A stretch of 64,000 bases of DNA from an uncultured Bacteroidia bacterium (lineage in GTDB: Bacteria; Bacteroidota; Bacteroidia; Bacteroidales; UBA932), in assembly GCA_902785065.1 (NCBI GenBank), contig CACZXH010000007.1:62001-126000 (forward strand), given 5' to 3'. How positions within the stretch are numbered: the stretch's first letter is position 1; each line of letters begins with the position of its first letter. Below, piece by piece: positions 1 through 9,064 of the stretch. A program made the translations under genes and the position numbers. The notes beneath the pieces are model-generated. The model had not been told where the DNA came from and searched no databases. It worked only from the letters and a program-made list of their open reading frames with translations.

Positions 1-911
1 TGTCCCGCACCACCGCCAATATCGGCGCCACGCGGAACCGGGGTGTTGAATTCACGGTCAACGGCACCATCATCGAAAGCGGTGACTGGCGCTGGGAAGC
101 CGGCCTGAACATTTACGCCAACCGGAACAAGCTGGTCGCCCTCGCGGACGGCACGACCGAGGACAAGGGCAACCGCTGGTTCGTCGGCTATCCTCTCCAG
201 TGCATCTATGACTATGAATATGACGGCCTCTGGCAGGAGGGTGACCCGTACATGGATATCCTCGAGCCCAGCAATGTGGATGCGGTCACCGGTTACAAGG
301 GATCGCTCGGTATGATTAAGGTCAAGTACCATGGCGACTACAATGCCGACGGTTCCCCGACCCGCGCCATCAACTCCAACGACCAGGTCCCGTACAGCGC
401 CGAGGCCCTTTTCATGGGTGGCTTCAACACCCGCGTCGCGTGGAAGAATCTCGACCTGTCCATCATCGGCGACTTCCAGGCCGGCGGTATCTTCACGTCC
501 TCGCTGCACACCGGATATGACAACCTGATGAGCGGCCGCCGCGGCCAGATCGATGTCGATTACTGGACGCCGGAGAATCCGAACGTCAAATACCCGCGCC
601 CGGGCTCCACGATCGTCACCGACTCGCCCAAGTACGCGTCCCTGATGGGTATGTTCGACGGCACTTACGCCAAGATCCAGACCATCACGCTCGGTTACAC
701 CATGCACCGCCTGCCTGTGTTCCGGAAGATGGGTGTCAGCAATCTCCGGGTGTATTTCACCGCCCAGAATCCTTTTGTGATCTACTCTGCTTTCACCGCC
801 GAAACCGGTCTCATCCACCAGGGTAACGCCCGTTCCGGCCGTATGGCGAGCTTCTCCAACAGCACTCCGCAGACGCACAACTATCTGCTCGGTATCAATT
901 TGACTTTCTAA
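1..911 (+). CDS. SusC/RagA-family TonB-dependent outer-membrane transporter, C-terminal part
   Basis: The frame is open from the left edge of the window, so the N-terminus, carboxypeptidase-like domain and plug lie outside it. What remains is about 300 residues of beta-barrel ending in the typical SusC terminus (GINLTF, with a final aromatic residue that the BAM machinery recognises). It contains the late-barrel repeat of the family: GFNTRVAWKNLDLSIIGDF and a later YAKIQTITLGYT strand. A susD starts 12 bases downstream, as in nearly every glycan-uptake pair. The family imports oligosaccharides across the outer membrane with energy from TonB. The substrate here is inferred from the xylan enzymes nearby. 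Confidence 0.93.
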   Translation, partial: SRTTANIGATRNRGVEFTVNGTIIESGDWRWEAGLNIYANRNKLVALADGTTEDKGNRWFVGYPLQCIYDYEYDGLWQEGDPYMDILEPSNVDAVTGYKGSLGMIKVKYHGDYNADGSPTRAINSNDQVPYSAEALFMGGFNTRVAWKNLDLSIIGDFQAGGIFTSSLHTGYDNLMSGRRGQIDVDYWTPENPNVKYPRPGSTIVTDSPKYASLMGMFDGTYAKIQTITLGYTMHRLPVFRKMGVSNLRVYFTAQNPFVIYSAFTAETGLIHQGNARSGRMASFSNSTPQTHNYLLGINLTF

Positions 912-923
912 CAGCGCAACGAT

Positions 924-2843
924 ATGAAAAAGATATTCAACTTCCTGTTGGTTCTCGGCGGTATGCTGGTCCTCTCCGCTTCCTGCAACAAGATTCTTGA
1001 GGAGCATCCGAAGACCATCTTTACGCCCGGATATTTCAGCACGCCCGCTGGCGTGGAAGGCGGTCTGACCGCCCTGTATTCCCATCTGCGCGATGTGTAC
1101 GGTGATCCGTACACCTGGTCCGACCTCGAGGCGGCTACCGACGAGACCACGTTCTCGAACAGTGGCTTCCGGGGCAACGACTTCTCCACCGGCGCCCATG
1201 TGACGGCCGACAACTGCCCGAAATCCGGCTTCTGGAATTTCACCTACGTCAATACCGCCAACGGCATCATCGAGAATGCGACGGCGGCCGGCATGTCGGA
1301 ATCCCTGATTGCGGAGGCCCGTTTCTTCCGTGCCTTCTATTACTTCGACATGGTCCGCATCTTCGGAGGCGTTCCGCTCGACCTGGGCTCCGGTGAACTG
1401 GCTTTCAATACCAGCGCCGTCCGTGTCTCGACCCGGAACACCGTCGAGGAAGTGTACAAGAAGTGCATCTTCCCGGATCTGGAGTTCGCCCTGGAGAACA
1501 TCCCTGACAAGCCCCGTATCGGCGGCGCCCTGTCCAAGACGGCCGTACGCATTCTCCTGTCACGCGCCTACCTGACTTATGCCTGGTGGCTGGAGAACCC
1601 GAAGGGACTTCCCACCTATCCCGAATGCACCCGCAACGCCGGTGATGCGAGGACCTACTTCCAGAAGGCGTATGACCTGGCCATCCAGGGCATCGAGAAC
1701 CCCGGTCCGTACGGCCTGGAATCCTCCTTCTACAAAGTGTCCCTCGGCTCCAACGACTATAACAAGGAGCAGGTCTTCTACTCCGACCGCACCGAAAAGT
1801 CCGAGCAGTACAATGGCGCTCCTGTCACCGGCTGGGACCAGGGAACGAACTTCGTCTGCTGGTTCCACCAGTGGAACTATTCTGCCGCGACGGTCAACGA
1901 CAATACCGGCAAAGCCACGACTCCGATCCAGCGTACCGACAGCCAGTTCCTGGGTCGTCCCTGGACGCGTCTGGCACCTACGCACGAAGCGCTGCATACC
2001 TTTACGGACATCGACAAGGACTCCCGTTTCGACGGCACCTTCACCTGGATTTACCGCACCAACTGGGACCAGTTCGGCGCCGATACCGAATGGGTGGTGG
2101 GCCCGCACGGCAACCACATCGGCGTCAAGGAGCCTCTCCTGGTCTTCCTTCCGTATGTGGACGAGTCGGTGACGTATCCCACTAACTTGACCGGTAATCT
2201 CGTCTCCCAGGGCTTCGGCGCCAAGGATGGCGTGGACTCCTATGTGATCGACCTGCGCGGCATCAACCGCTTCACCTATCCGGGACTTTGGAAACAGGGA
2301 CCGTACCGCACCAACACGGGCTCTCCTGCCGGCGCCGGTGAAGCGAATGTGGGCAGCACGCGTCCGTACATCATCTACAAGTTCTCCGAACTGTACTTCA
2401 TCGCCGCGGAAGCCCAGGTGAAGGGCGCCTCCGCCAAGGCGGGCAAGTCGGCCTACGACCTGATCAATGTGATCCGTTCGCGCGCCGGCAAGTGGGAATT
2501 CAAGAACAACGAGCAGGAGAAGTACAGCGCTGACTTCAGCGCCGAACTGACGGCGAAGACTCCGAATCCCGTGACCATCGACTTCCTCCTGGATGAGATG
2601 CTTCGCGAATACTACGGCGAGGGCAAGCGCTGGTTCGACCTGGCGCGCACCCAGCAGTGGCTCGAGCGTGGGCTGAACTACACGATCACGGAGACGACGA
2701 CCTCGCACACGCCCGTCACGCTCACCCGCGACATCATCGAGCTCAACTACATGAACCCGATCCCGCAGGGCCAGATCAACGCCATGCAGATGTCGGAAGA
2801 AGAGAAGAAGGCGTACCAGACGCCCGGTTACTGGCTTGAATAA
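924..2843 (+). CDS. SusD/RagB-family glycan-binding surface lipoprotein
   Basis: The 639-residue product begins with a lipoprotein signal peptide (lipobox LSASC, lipidated Cys21), so it should be anchored to the outer membrane. The usual SusD features are present: an N-terminal ILEEHPKTIFTPGYF segment, TPR-like helices with EARFFRAFYYFDMVRIFGGVPL, and the C-terminal EMLREYYGEGKRWFDLART motif. SusD proteins lid the SusC barrel and capture the oligosaccharide. It lies 12 bases after susC and is followed by a terminator-like hairpin, so the pair probably forms its own transcript end. Ligand specificity cannot be read from sequence; xylan-type oligomers are inferred from the neighbours. Confidence 0.95.
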   Translation: MKKIFNFLLVLGGMLVLSASCNKILEEHPKTIFTPGYFSTPAGVEGGLTALYSHLRDVYGDPYTWSDLEAATDETTFSNSGFRGNDFSTGAHVTADNCPKSGFWNFTYVNTANGIIENATAAGMSESLIAEARFFRAFYYFDMVRIFGGVPLDLGSGELAFNTSAVRVSTRNTVEEVYKKCIFPDLEFALENIPDKPRIGGALSKTAVRILLSRAYLTYAWWLENPKGLPTYPECTRNAGDARTYFQKAYDLAIQGIENPGPYGLESSFYKVSLGSNDYNKEQVFYSDRTEKSEQYNGAPVTGWDQGTNFVCWFHQWNYSAATVNDNTGKATTPIQRTDSQFLGRPWTRLAPTHEALHTFTDIDKDSRFDGTFTWIYRTNWDQFGADTEWVVGPHGNHIGVKEPLLVFLPYVDESVTYPTNLTGNLVSQGFGAKDGVDSYVIDLRGINRFTYPGLWKQGPYRTNTGSPAGAGEANVGSTRPYIIYKFSELYFIAAEAQVKGASAKAGKSAYDLINVIRSRAGKWEFKNNEQEKYSADFSAELTAKTPNPVTIDFLLDEMLREYYGEGKRWFDLARTQQWLERGLNYTITETTTSHTPVTLTRDIIELNYMNPIPQGQINAMQMSEEEKKAYQTPGYWLE

Positions 2844-2881
2844 CACGGCAGTGGTTGGTTAGAATACTTTATGGTTGGGAT

Positions 2882-2918
2882 GAAGGGGCGACCTGACGAG
2901 GCCGCCCCTTCTGCTTTT
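2882..2918 (+). terminator. Rho-independent terminator after the first susCD pair
   Basis: Arms GAAGGGGCG and CGCCCCTTC pair across a 12-base loop and are followed by TGCTTTT. It sits 38 bases after the susD stop and would separate susCD from the next gene. Confidence 0.6.
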
Positions 2919-2946
2919 GAGAACTGCGAAATAATGCGCATATTTG
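2916..2946 (+). promoter_or_regulatory. Bacteroidetes-type promoter, possibly giving a leaderless transcript
   Basis: A -33 TTTG and a -7 element CATATTTG (7 of 8 to TAnnTTTG) are 19 bases apart, the normal spacing for this phylum. The ATG of the next gene begins only 4 bases after the -7 element, about where transcription should start. Confidence 0.5.
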
Positions 2947-2950
2947 CATA

Positions 2951-4363
2951 ATGCATACAAAAGAGTCACCGTTCCGTACCGGCCTCGTGGCCGCCGTCCT
3001 GGCTTTCCTGGGATCGTGGTCCTTTTTCCTGTTCGCCTATCCGTATCACCTGATGCGCCGCGAGCAGCAGAACCTGTTCCTCTTCGATGGTGTCCATATC
3101 CGCGAAACTTACCGGGGAATGGGTTTTCTGGGGCGTTTCGTGGCCGATTTCCTGGAACAGTTCTTCCTGGCCGCCGTGCCGGCGTCGCTGATCGTGGCCC
3201 TGCTGTTGACGGGGATCGGCGTGGTGGTGTTCCGGATCTGCCGGCATTTCCTGGGGAAGTGGCCTTCCCTGTGCATTGCGACGCTCTTTTTCGCATGGTC
3301 CTTCCTGCGGGAAACAGGTAATCTTTACCTGACCCGTTATACGGTGGCCACGCTGGCGCTGCTTTCCCTGGTCTTGCTGGCGCTGCAGTTCAAGAACGCC
3401 TGGCTCAAGCCGATGGCGGCCGTGCTGCTGGTCGGCTGCGGGATCTGGGCCTTCGGGTCTCCGGTCCATAAGGTATACGGCAAAGCCTGGAGCGTACCCC
3501 AGTTCAAATACGAAAGGGTGATCGGGTTGGATACGGAAGCGTATCGGGAGAACTGGGACAAGGTCCTGGAGCTGTCGAAGGTGGACTTGTACACGGAAGA
3601 GGCCAGCTATTGCTACAATCTGGCCCTTGCGATGAAAGGGCGCCTGGGCGACGATCTTTTCGACCATTCGCAAAACTATCATTATTCGCTCTTGTTCCCG
3701 GCCTCCTCGGATCAGACCGTCATGACCAACGCCATGGCGGGAGAAGCCTGGTTCCAGCTGGGCGACATGACGGTGGCGGAACAGAGCGCCATCACCTCGC
3801 TCCAGGCGTCGCCCAAGCACACCGGCGCGCGTTATCTGGTGCGCCTGGCCCGCGTGAACCTGATTTCAGGAGAGGATGGCGCGGCGATGAAATACCTGAC
3901 CATCCTCGGCAAGACGCTCTTTTACGGGAAGTGGGCGCGGAGCATGATGCCCGGCCGCCAGGACGAGGCCGTGCGCGTGCAATTGTCCGACGCGCATGCC
4001 AGGCTGGCGCGGAAGGACATCGTCCACCAGCTGGACCGTCCCCGGGAACAGCTGCTCGGGCTGCTGGAGGCCGATCCGACGAATGCGCCCGCCCGGAATT
4101 ACCTGCTCTGCTACGACCTGCTGACTTATGACCTGGACGCTTTCATGCAGGATTTCACCCCGGACATGATCAAGGGCCGTCTCTATCAGGAAGCCGTTCT
4201 CCTCTGGCTTACCCTGCAGGGCCGGCTGACGCCGGACGAAATCGCCCGCTACGGGATGGACCTCTCGGTTTCCGACCGGATGAACCGCTTCGGCCTGAAT
4301 CCCTCCGCATTTAAAAACACCTACTGGTACTACTACCTGAAAGCGATGAACAAGCAGCAATAA
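2951..4363 (+). CDS. Multi-pass membrane protein with a soluble TPR-like C-terminal half (DUF6057-like)
   Basis: The product has 470 residues. The first 165 hold about five hydrophobic segments (near 12-30, 66-90, 95-112, 118-135 and 140-160), so it is an inner-membrane protein. The rest is soluble and helical with TPR-like pairs (AMAGEAWFQLGDMTVAEQSAITSLQASPKHTGARYLVRLARVN is one pair). I recall this type as a Bacteroidales protein of unknown function, DUF6057, but could not check. It is 3 bases from the CxxCH lipoprotein gene that follows, so the two are probably co-transcribed and act together. The function is unknown. No enzyme motif was seen. Confidence 0.75.
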   Translation: MHTKESPFRTGLVAAVLAFLGSWSFFLFAYPYHLMRREQQNLFLFDGVHIRETYRGMGFLGRFVADFLEQFFLAAVPASLIVALLLTGIGVVVFRICRHFLGKWPSLCIATLFFAWSFLRETGNLYLTRYTVATLALLSLVLLALQFKNAWLKPMAAVLLVGCGIWAFGSPVHKVYGKAWSVPQFKYERVIGLDTEAYRENWDKVLELSKVDLYTEEASYCYNLALAMKGRLGDDLFDHSQNYHYSLLFPASSDQTVMTNAMAGEAWFQLGDMTVAEQSAITSLQASPKHTGARYLVRLARVNLISGEDGAAMKYLTILGKTLFYGKWARSMMPGRQDEAVRVQLSDAHARLARKDIVHQLDRPREQLLGLLEADPTNAPARNYLLCYDLLTYDLDAFMQDFTPDMIKGRLYQEAVLLWLTLQGRLTPDEIARYGMDLSVSDRMNRFGLNPSAFKNTYWYYYLKAMNKQQ

Positions 4364-4366
4364 CCC

Positions 4367-5827
4367 ATGAGGAACGCGATTAAATACCTGTTGTTCGCCT
4401 TTTTGGCATGCCAGACGCTGCCGGGCTGCGGTGGGCCGGACATCGTGACCGCCGTGGACGGCAGCGAGGGTCCCCTGGTGATCTATCCGGACTACAAGGA
4501 AGTCACCATTCCGGCCGGCATCGCGCCGCTCAATTTCCGGTATGCCATGCCGGAGGTCCGGCATGCGCGGACGACCTTCATCCTGGGGGACAAGTCCGTC
4601 ACGGTCCGGGGCGACGAAGTGGAATGGAACCTTCGCGCCTGGAAGAAATTCCTTGAAGGGGCCGAGGGACAGACGATTACCGTGGAGGCGGAGGCCGTCG
4701 TGAACGGACAGAAGGTTTCCGACCGGTGGTCCATTTTCGTCAGCGAGGATCCGATGGACGGCTGGCTGACCTACCGCCTCATCGAACCGTCCTACCAGAT
4801 GTACAACGAGGTCTCGATCCGGGAACGCTGTGTCGAGACTTTCGAGGAAACGGTCCTCTGTGACCACCGGGTGACGGACAACGCCTGCATGAACTGCCAT
4901 GTCCATGGGCAGTCGCGGGGGGATTATTCCCTCTACTACATCCGCGGCCCCCAGGGCGGCAGCATCCTGAACCAGAACGGCAAGATCCGGAAGCTCTCGC
5001 TCAAGACCGATGACATGCTCTCCGCCACCGTATACGGGGAACTTCATCCGGACGGCCGTTTCGGCGTGTTCTCCACCAACATCATCCTGCCGAGTTTCCA
5101 TACCCTGACGGGCATGCGGATGGAGGTCTTCGACACCGCTTCCGACCTGACGGTCGCGGACTTCGAGAACAACCGGATGATCAATGTCCCGCATGTGGCC
5201 CGGCCCGACAAGTTCGAGACGTTCCCGTGCTTCTCGGCCGACGGGCGCTCGGTCTACTACTGCGTGGCGGATTCTGTGGCCCTGCCCGAGAACGTCATGG
5301 AATGCATCTACGACCTTGTCCGGGCCGATTTCGACCCCGAAACCGGCCTCATCGGCGAGCAGGTGGACACGGTCTGGAGCGCCCGGACGAACAACGGCTC
5401 CGTCTGCCACCCGAAGGTCTCTCCGGACGGCCGCTGGCTGATGTTCACCGTGGCCGATTACGGCACCTTCCCGCTGTTCCATCCCGAATGCACCTTGTAT
5501 CTGGCAGACCTGCAGACCGGCGAAATCCGGCCGATGGACGAGATCAAGGGGGACAAGTCCGACTCCTACCATAGCTGGTCCTCCAACAGCCGCTGGTTCG
5601 TCTTTGCGAGCAAGCGGGGCGACGGGCAGTACGGCAAGCCGTATTTCTGCCATCTGGACGCGGACGGGCGCACGACCAAGCCGTTCGTCCTGCCGCAGAA
5701 ATCCTCCCGATTCTATCTTTATAACCTGAAATCCTTCAACGTTCCGGACCTCGGGAATGCCTCCACCGGCATGTCTGTCAAGGACGCCCGCCGGATGTTC
5801 GAGGCGGAAAGCGAATTATTCCAGTAA
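4367..5827 (+). CDS. TolB-like beta-propeller lipoprotein with a CxxCH motif
   Basis: The 486-residue protein has a lipoprotein signal (LPGC, Cys21), an Ig-like N-terminal part, and a C-terminal half with PD40/TolB-type propeller blades (FSADGRSVYYCV, VSPDGRWLMFTVADYG, SWSSNSRWFVFASKR). Residues 174-178 read CMNCH, the covalent haem-attachment signature of c-type cytochromes, in the context DNACMNCHVHGQ. A single haem site in a propeller lipoprotein is odd. It may bind haem or the motif may be fortuitous. It is paired with the membrane protein upstream and placed between a susCD pair and GH67, so a cell-envelope role linked to glycan use is possible but inferred. Confidence 0.78.
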   Translation: MRNAIKYLLFAFLACQTLPGCGGPDIVTAVDGSEGPLVIYPDYKEVTIPAGIAPLNFRYAMPEVRHARTTFILGDKSVTVRGDEVEWNLRAWKKFLEGAEGQTITVEAEAVVNGQKVSDRWSIFVSEDPMDGWLTYRLIEPSYQMYNEVSIRERCVETFEETVLCDHRVTDNACMNCHVHGQSRGDYSLYYIRGPQGGSILNQNGKIRKLSLKTDDMLSATVYGELHPDGRFGVFSTNIILPSFHTLTGMRMEVFDTASDLTVADFENNRMINVPHVARPDKFETFPCFSADGRSVYYCVADSVALPENVMECIYDLVRADFDPETGLIGEQVDTVWSARTNNGSVCHPKVSPDGRWLMFTVADYGTFPLFHPECTLYLADLQTGEIRPMDEIKGDKSDSYHSWSSNSRWFVFASKRGDGQYGKPYFCHLDADGRTTKPFVLPQKSSRFYLYNLKSFNVPDLGNASTGMSVKDARRMFEAESELFQ

Positions 5828-5846
5828 AGTAATCACACACAACGAT

Positions 5847-7874
5847 ATGCGTAAGTATCTCTCCTTGGCCCTGACCGGGCTCCTCGTCGCCGCCTGCAGC
5901 CAGCCTGTGCCCGTGGCGCAGGACGGCACCGACCTTTGGCTGGCCGCCGGCCGTTCCTATGAAGACGTCCTCGCTTCGGTCGCGACGGGCATCGACTCCG
6001 CCCTGCCGGCGGAAGGTTTCCACATCTATGACGCCGACGGTGTCCGGCATGTCGACGCCGGCTCCGAGGCGGGCCTCCGCTACGGCGTCTATGCCCTGCA
6101 GCGCGCGGAAGTGCTCGGGCAGGCCGGCCCGGGCATGGACCTGCAGGAGAAGCCGTACTACGACCTCCGGCTCCTGAACCACTGGGACAACCTGGATGAC
6201 TCCGTGGAACGCGGATACGCCGGTAAGTCGATGTGGGAGTGGACCTCCCCGGAAATCCCGGTGGAGCGCATCCGCCACTACGGCGAGCTGTGCGCGTCCA
6301 TCGGCCTGAACGGCGCCGCGCTGAACAATGTCAATTCCAACCCGCTCATCCTGGATGCGGAGCATATCGCCCGCGTGGCGAAGATCGCGGACATCCTCCG
6401 CGAATACGGCGTCAAGACCTACCTGTCCATCAAATGGACCAGCCCCATCGCGCTCTCCGGCCTGAAGAGCGGCGACCCGCTGGATCCGAAGGTGCGGCAG
6501 TGGTGGAAGGACAAGGCGGCGGAGATCTACGCCGCGATCCCGGACTTCGGCGGCTTCCTGGTGAAGGCCAATTCCGAGGGCCAGGCCGGCCCGCAGGACT
6601 ACGGCCGGACGCACGCGGACGGCGCCAACATGCTGGCGGAGGCCGTCGCGCCCTACGGCGGCATCGTGATGTGGCGCGCCTTCGTGTACGCGCCCACGAG
6701 CCCCGACCGGGCGAACCAGGCCGTGGAGGAGTTCCTCCCGCTGGACGGCCAGTTCGCGGACAACGTGATCATCCAGGTCAAGAACGGCCCGGTGGACTTC
6801 CAGCCCCGCGAGCCCTTCAGCCCGCTGTTCGGCAAGCTGGAGAAGACGAAGATGATGATGGAGTTCCAGGTCACGCAGGAGTACCTGGGCTTCTCCAACC
6901 ACCTGGCCTTCCATGGCACAACCTGGGAGGAATGCCTGCAGGCCGATACCTACCAGCACGGCGCGGGCTCTCCCGTGTATAAGAACCTCACGGGCATCGC
7001 CGGCGTCGCCAACACGGGCCAGGATCCCAACTTCTGCGGCTACGTGTTCGCCCAGGCCAACTGGTACGCCTACGGCCGCCTCGCCTGGGACCCGACCCTC
7101 AGCGCGGAGCAGATCGCCGACGAATGGGTCCGCCAGACGTTCCTGAAGCCGGAAGGCATGAAGGAGAAGGCGTTCGCGAAGAAGTTCCAGGAGCCGGTGA
7201 AGGACATCCTGATGGCTTCCCGCGAGGCCGTGGTGGACTACGAGATGCCGCTGGGCCTGCACCACCTGTTCGGCGGGACGCACTACGGGCCCATGCCGTG
7301 GGACCGGGGCGCCCGTCCCGACTGGACGCCGGCCTACTACCACAAGGCGGACAGCGCGGGCATCGGCTTCGACCGCACCCGCACGGGCTCGGACAACGTG
7401 GACCAGTACAACGAGCCGCTGGCATCGACCTATAACAACCTGGAAACCTGCCCGGAGAATCTCCTGCTGTGGTTCCACCACCTGCCCTGGGACTACAAGC
7501 TGTCGTCCGGGAAGGACCTGTGGGACGAGATCTGCCTGCATTACGACCGCGGCATCAAGACCGTGGAGGGCTTCCGCGCCACCTGGAATGAACTGAAGCC
7601 GTACGTCAGCCCTGTCCTGTGGGAAGAGGCCAACCGGAAACTCACGATCCAGGCCAGCGACGCCCGCTGGTGGCGCGACGCCTGCGTGGGCTATTTCCAG
7701 ACGTTCTCCGGCCGTCCGCTGCCCGCGGGCGTGGAGCCGCTGAGGACCCCCATCGACTCGCTGCTCTTCCGCAGCATCCAGTCCGACCGGCTGGGCATGC
7801 CGCAGCACGATGAGGCCGGTGACCCGATCATCATCAAACCGAGACGTTTCTCCAGAAGACCTCCCCAGCGATGA
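5847..7874 (+). CDS. GH67 alpha-glucuronidase, lipoprotein
   Basis: It removes 4-O-methyl-glucuronic acid from the non-reducing end of xylo-oligosaccharides. The 675-residue length is normal for GH67. Family blocks are clear: PYYDLRLLNHWDNLDDSVERGYAG near residue 104, the catalytic-acid block KANSEGQAGP (Glu244), FQVTQEYLG, and LLLWFHHLPWDYKL in the C-terminal helical domain. The ATG chosen gives MRKYLSLALTGLLVAAC, a lipoprotein signal with Cys17. An upstream in-frame start would only add a tail overlapping the previous gene. It overlaps the next gene by 4 bases (ATGA), so the two are translationally coupled. Confidence 0.95.
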   Translation: MRKYLSLALTGLLVAACSQPVPVAQDGTDLWLAAGRSYEDVLASVATGIDSALPAEGFHIYDADGVRHVDAGSEAGLRYGVYALQRAEVLGQAGPGMDLQEKPYYDLRLLNHWDNLDDSVERGYAGKSMWEWTSPEIPVERIRHYGELCASIGLNGAALNNVNSNPLILDAEHIARVAKIADILREYGVKTYLSIKWTSPIALSGLKSGDPLDPKVRQWWKDKAAEIYAAIPDFGGFLVKANSEGQAGPQDYGRTHADGANMLAEAVAPYGGIVMWRAFVYAPTSPDRANQAVEEFLPLDGQFADNVIIQVKNGPVDFQPREPFSPLFGKLEKTKMMMEFQVTQEYLGFSNHLAFHGTTWEECLQADTYQHGAGSPVYKNLTGIAGVANTGQDPNFCGYVFAQANWYAYGRLAWDPTLSAEQIADEWVRQTFLKPEGMKEKAFAKKFQEPVKDILMASREAVVDYEMPLGLHHLFGGTHYGPMPWDRGARPDWTPAYYHKADSAGIGFDRTRTGSDNVDQYNEPLASTYNNLETCPENLLLWFHHLPWDYKLSSGKDLWDEICLHYDRGIKTVEGFRATWNELKPYVSPVLWEEANRKLTIQASDARWWRDACVGYFQTFSGRPLPAGVEPLRTPIDSLLFRSIQSDRLGMPQHDEAGDPIIIKPRRFSRRPPQR

Positions 7875-9064
7875 AACGGTTCCTCCTCGTGCTCGCCCTC
7901 GCGGCGGGCCTGACCCCTGCTTTCGCGCAGACGCGCGACTGGGTCACGACCTGGGCCACGGCCCTGCAGATCGCCGAACCGCACAACCGCCCGCCGGAGC
8001 CCGGTCTCGCCGGGAATTCCTTCCGGCAGATCGTGCAGGTGTCCATCGGCGGAAAAGCCCTCCGCCTGCATCTGTCGAACCTGTTCAATGCGGATCCAAC
8101 GGACATCCTGGGCGTGGAGATCGCCGTGGCCAAGACCATGGGCGCAACCCCGGAAATCGACGAGGCGACGACCGTCAGGCTCTCGTTCGACGGCCATCCG
8201 TCCGTGACGATGGCCCCCGGGGCTTCCGTCGTGTCCGACCCGGTCTCCTTCCCGCTGGAGGACCGGATGAACCTCGCCATCACCATCCATTACGGACGGA
8301 TCTCCTCGACCCTCCTCACGAGCCATCCGGGCTCCCGGACCACCTCCTACATCGCAGACGGCTATACGACGGATTTCTCCGCGCCGATTGCGAAGACGGA
8401 CCATTGGTATACCATCAGTTCCATCGACGTGAAGCCGCGCCGGCGGAGCGCCGCGATCGCCGTCCTGGGTGATTCCATCACCGACGGCCGCGGCACGACG
8501 ACCAACGGCCAGGACCGCTGGACGGACCAGCTCTCGAAGTCCCTGCTTACCGATCCCGCCACGCGGAACCTCTCCGTGCTGAACTTCGGCCTGGGCGGCA
8601 ACTGCATCCTCCGCGGCGGCCTCGGCCCTACGGGCGAGAGCCGCTACGTCCGCGACCTCTTCTGCCATCCAGGCGTGAAGTACATCATCCTCTTCGAGGG
8701 AACGAACGACCTGGGCGGGAGCCGCGACGCGATGGCGACCGCCGCGGGCATCCAGGAAGTATGGACCCGGATCGTCCAGGAGGCCCACGAACGGGGTATC
8801 AAAGTCTTCGGCGCCACCGTCACGCCCGTCAAGGGCAACGGCTACTACTCCCCGGACCATGAGGCCGGGCGCGTCGCCCTGAACGAATGGATCCGCACCA
8901 GCGGCGTCTTCGACGGCGTCATTGACTTCGACCGCCTCGTCGCCGACCCGGCCCAGCCAGACCGCCTCGACCCCGCCTTCCTCTACCAGCGCGACTGGCT
9001 CCACCTGAACGCCGCCGGCTACGAGAAGATGGGCTGGGGCATTGACCGCAGCCTATTCAAGTAG
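7871..9064 (+). CDS. Secreted GDSL/SGNH-family esterase
   Basis: This 397-residue SGNH hydrolase probably deacetylates xylan or its oligomers. It has a signal peptide (cleavage likely after AFA, residue 19), a beta-sandwich N-terminal region, then block I VLGDSITDGRG with nucleophile Ser202, the glycine/asparagine blocks (GLGGN and FEGTNDLG) and the C-terminal Asp-x-x-His in DWLHLNAAGY. Its start overlaps the GH67 stop, which supports a joint role on substituted xylan. The 3' end overlaps the convergent GH9 gene by 12 bases. The real ester substrate is inferred from context. Confidence 0.9.
   Translation: MKRFLLVLALAAGLTPAFAQTRDWVTTWATALQIAEPHNRPPEPGLAGNSFRQIVQVSIGGKALRLHLSNLFNADPTDILGVEIAVAKTMGATPEIDEATTVRLSFDGHPSVTMAPGASVVSDPVSFPLEDRMNLAITIHYGRISSTLLTSHPGSRTTSYIADGYTTDFSAPIAKTDHWYTISSIDVKPRRRSAAIAVLGDSITDGRGTTTNGQDRWTDQLSKSLLTDPATRNLSVLNFGLGGNCILRGGLGPTGESRYVRDLFCHPGVKYIILFEGTNDLGGSRDAMATAAGIQEVWTRIVQEAHERGIKVFGATVTPVKGNGYYSPDHEAGRVALNEWIRTSGVFDGVIDFDRLVADPAQPDRLDPAFLYQRDWLHLNAAGYEKMGWGIDRSLFK

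Noticed and set aside
174..910. Start of the first gene at the ATG at 252
   Set aside because: The SusC frame is open to the left edge and reads as barrel sequence, so that ATG is internal.
1560..2846. 428-codon open frame antisense to the first susD
   Set aside because: It mirrors the susD codons in a GC-rich genome, has no recognisable motif, and susD is clearly real.
5778..7808. 676-codon open frame antisense to GH67
   Set aside because: Its composition (Val, Arg, Ala, His rich) is that of a shadow frame; the plus-strand gene is a full GH67.
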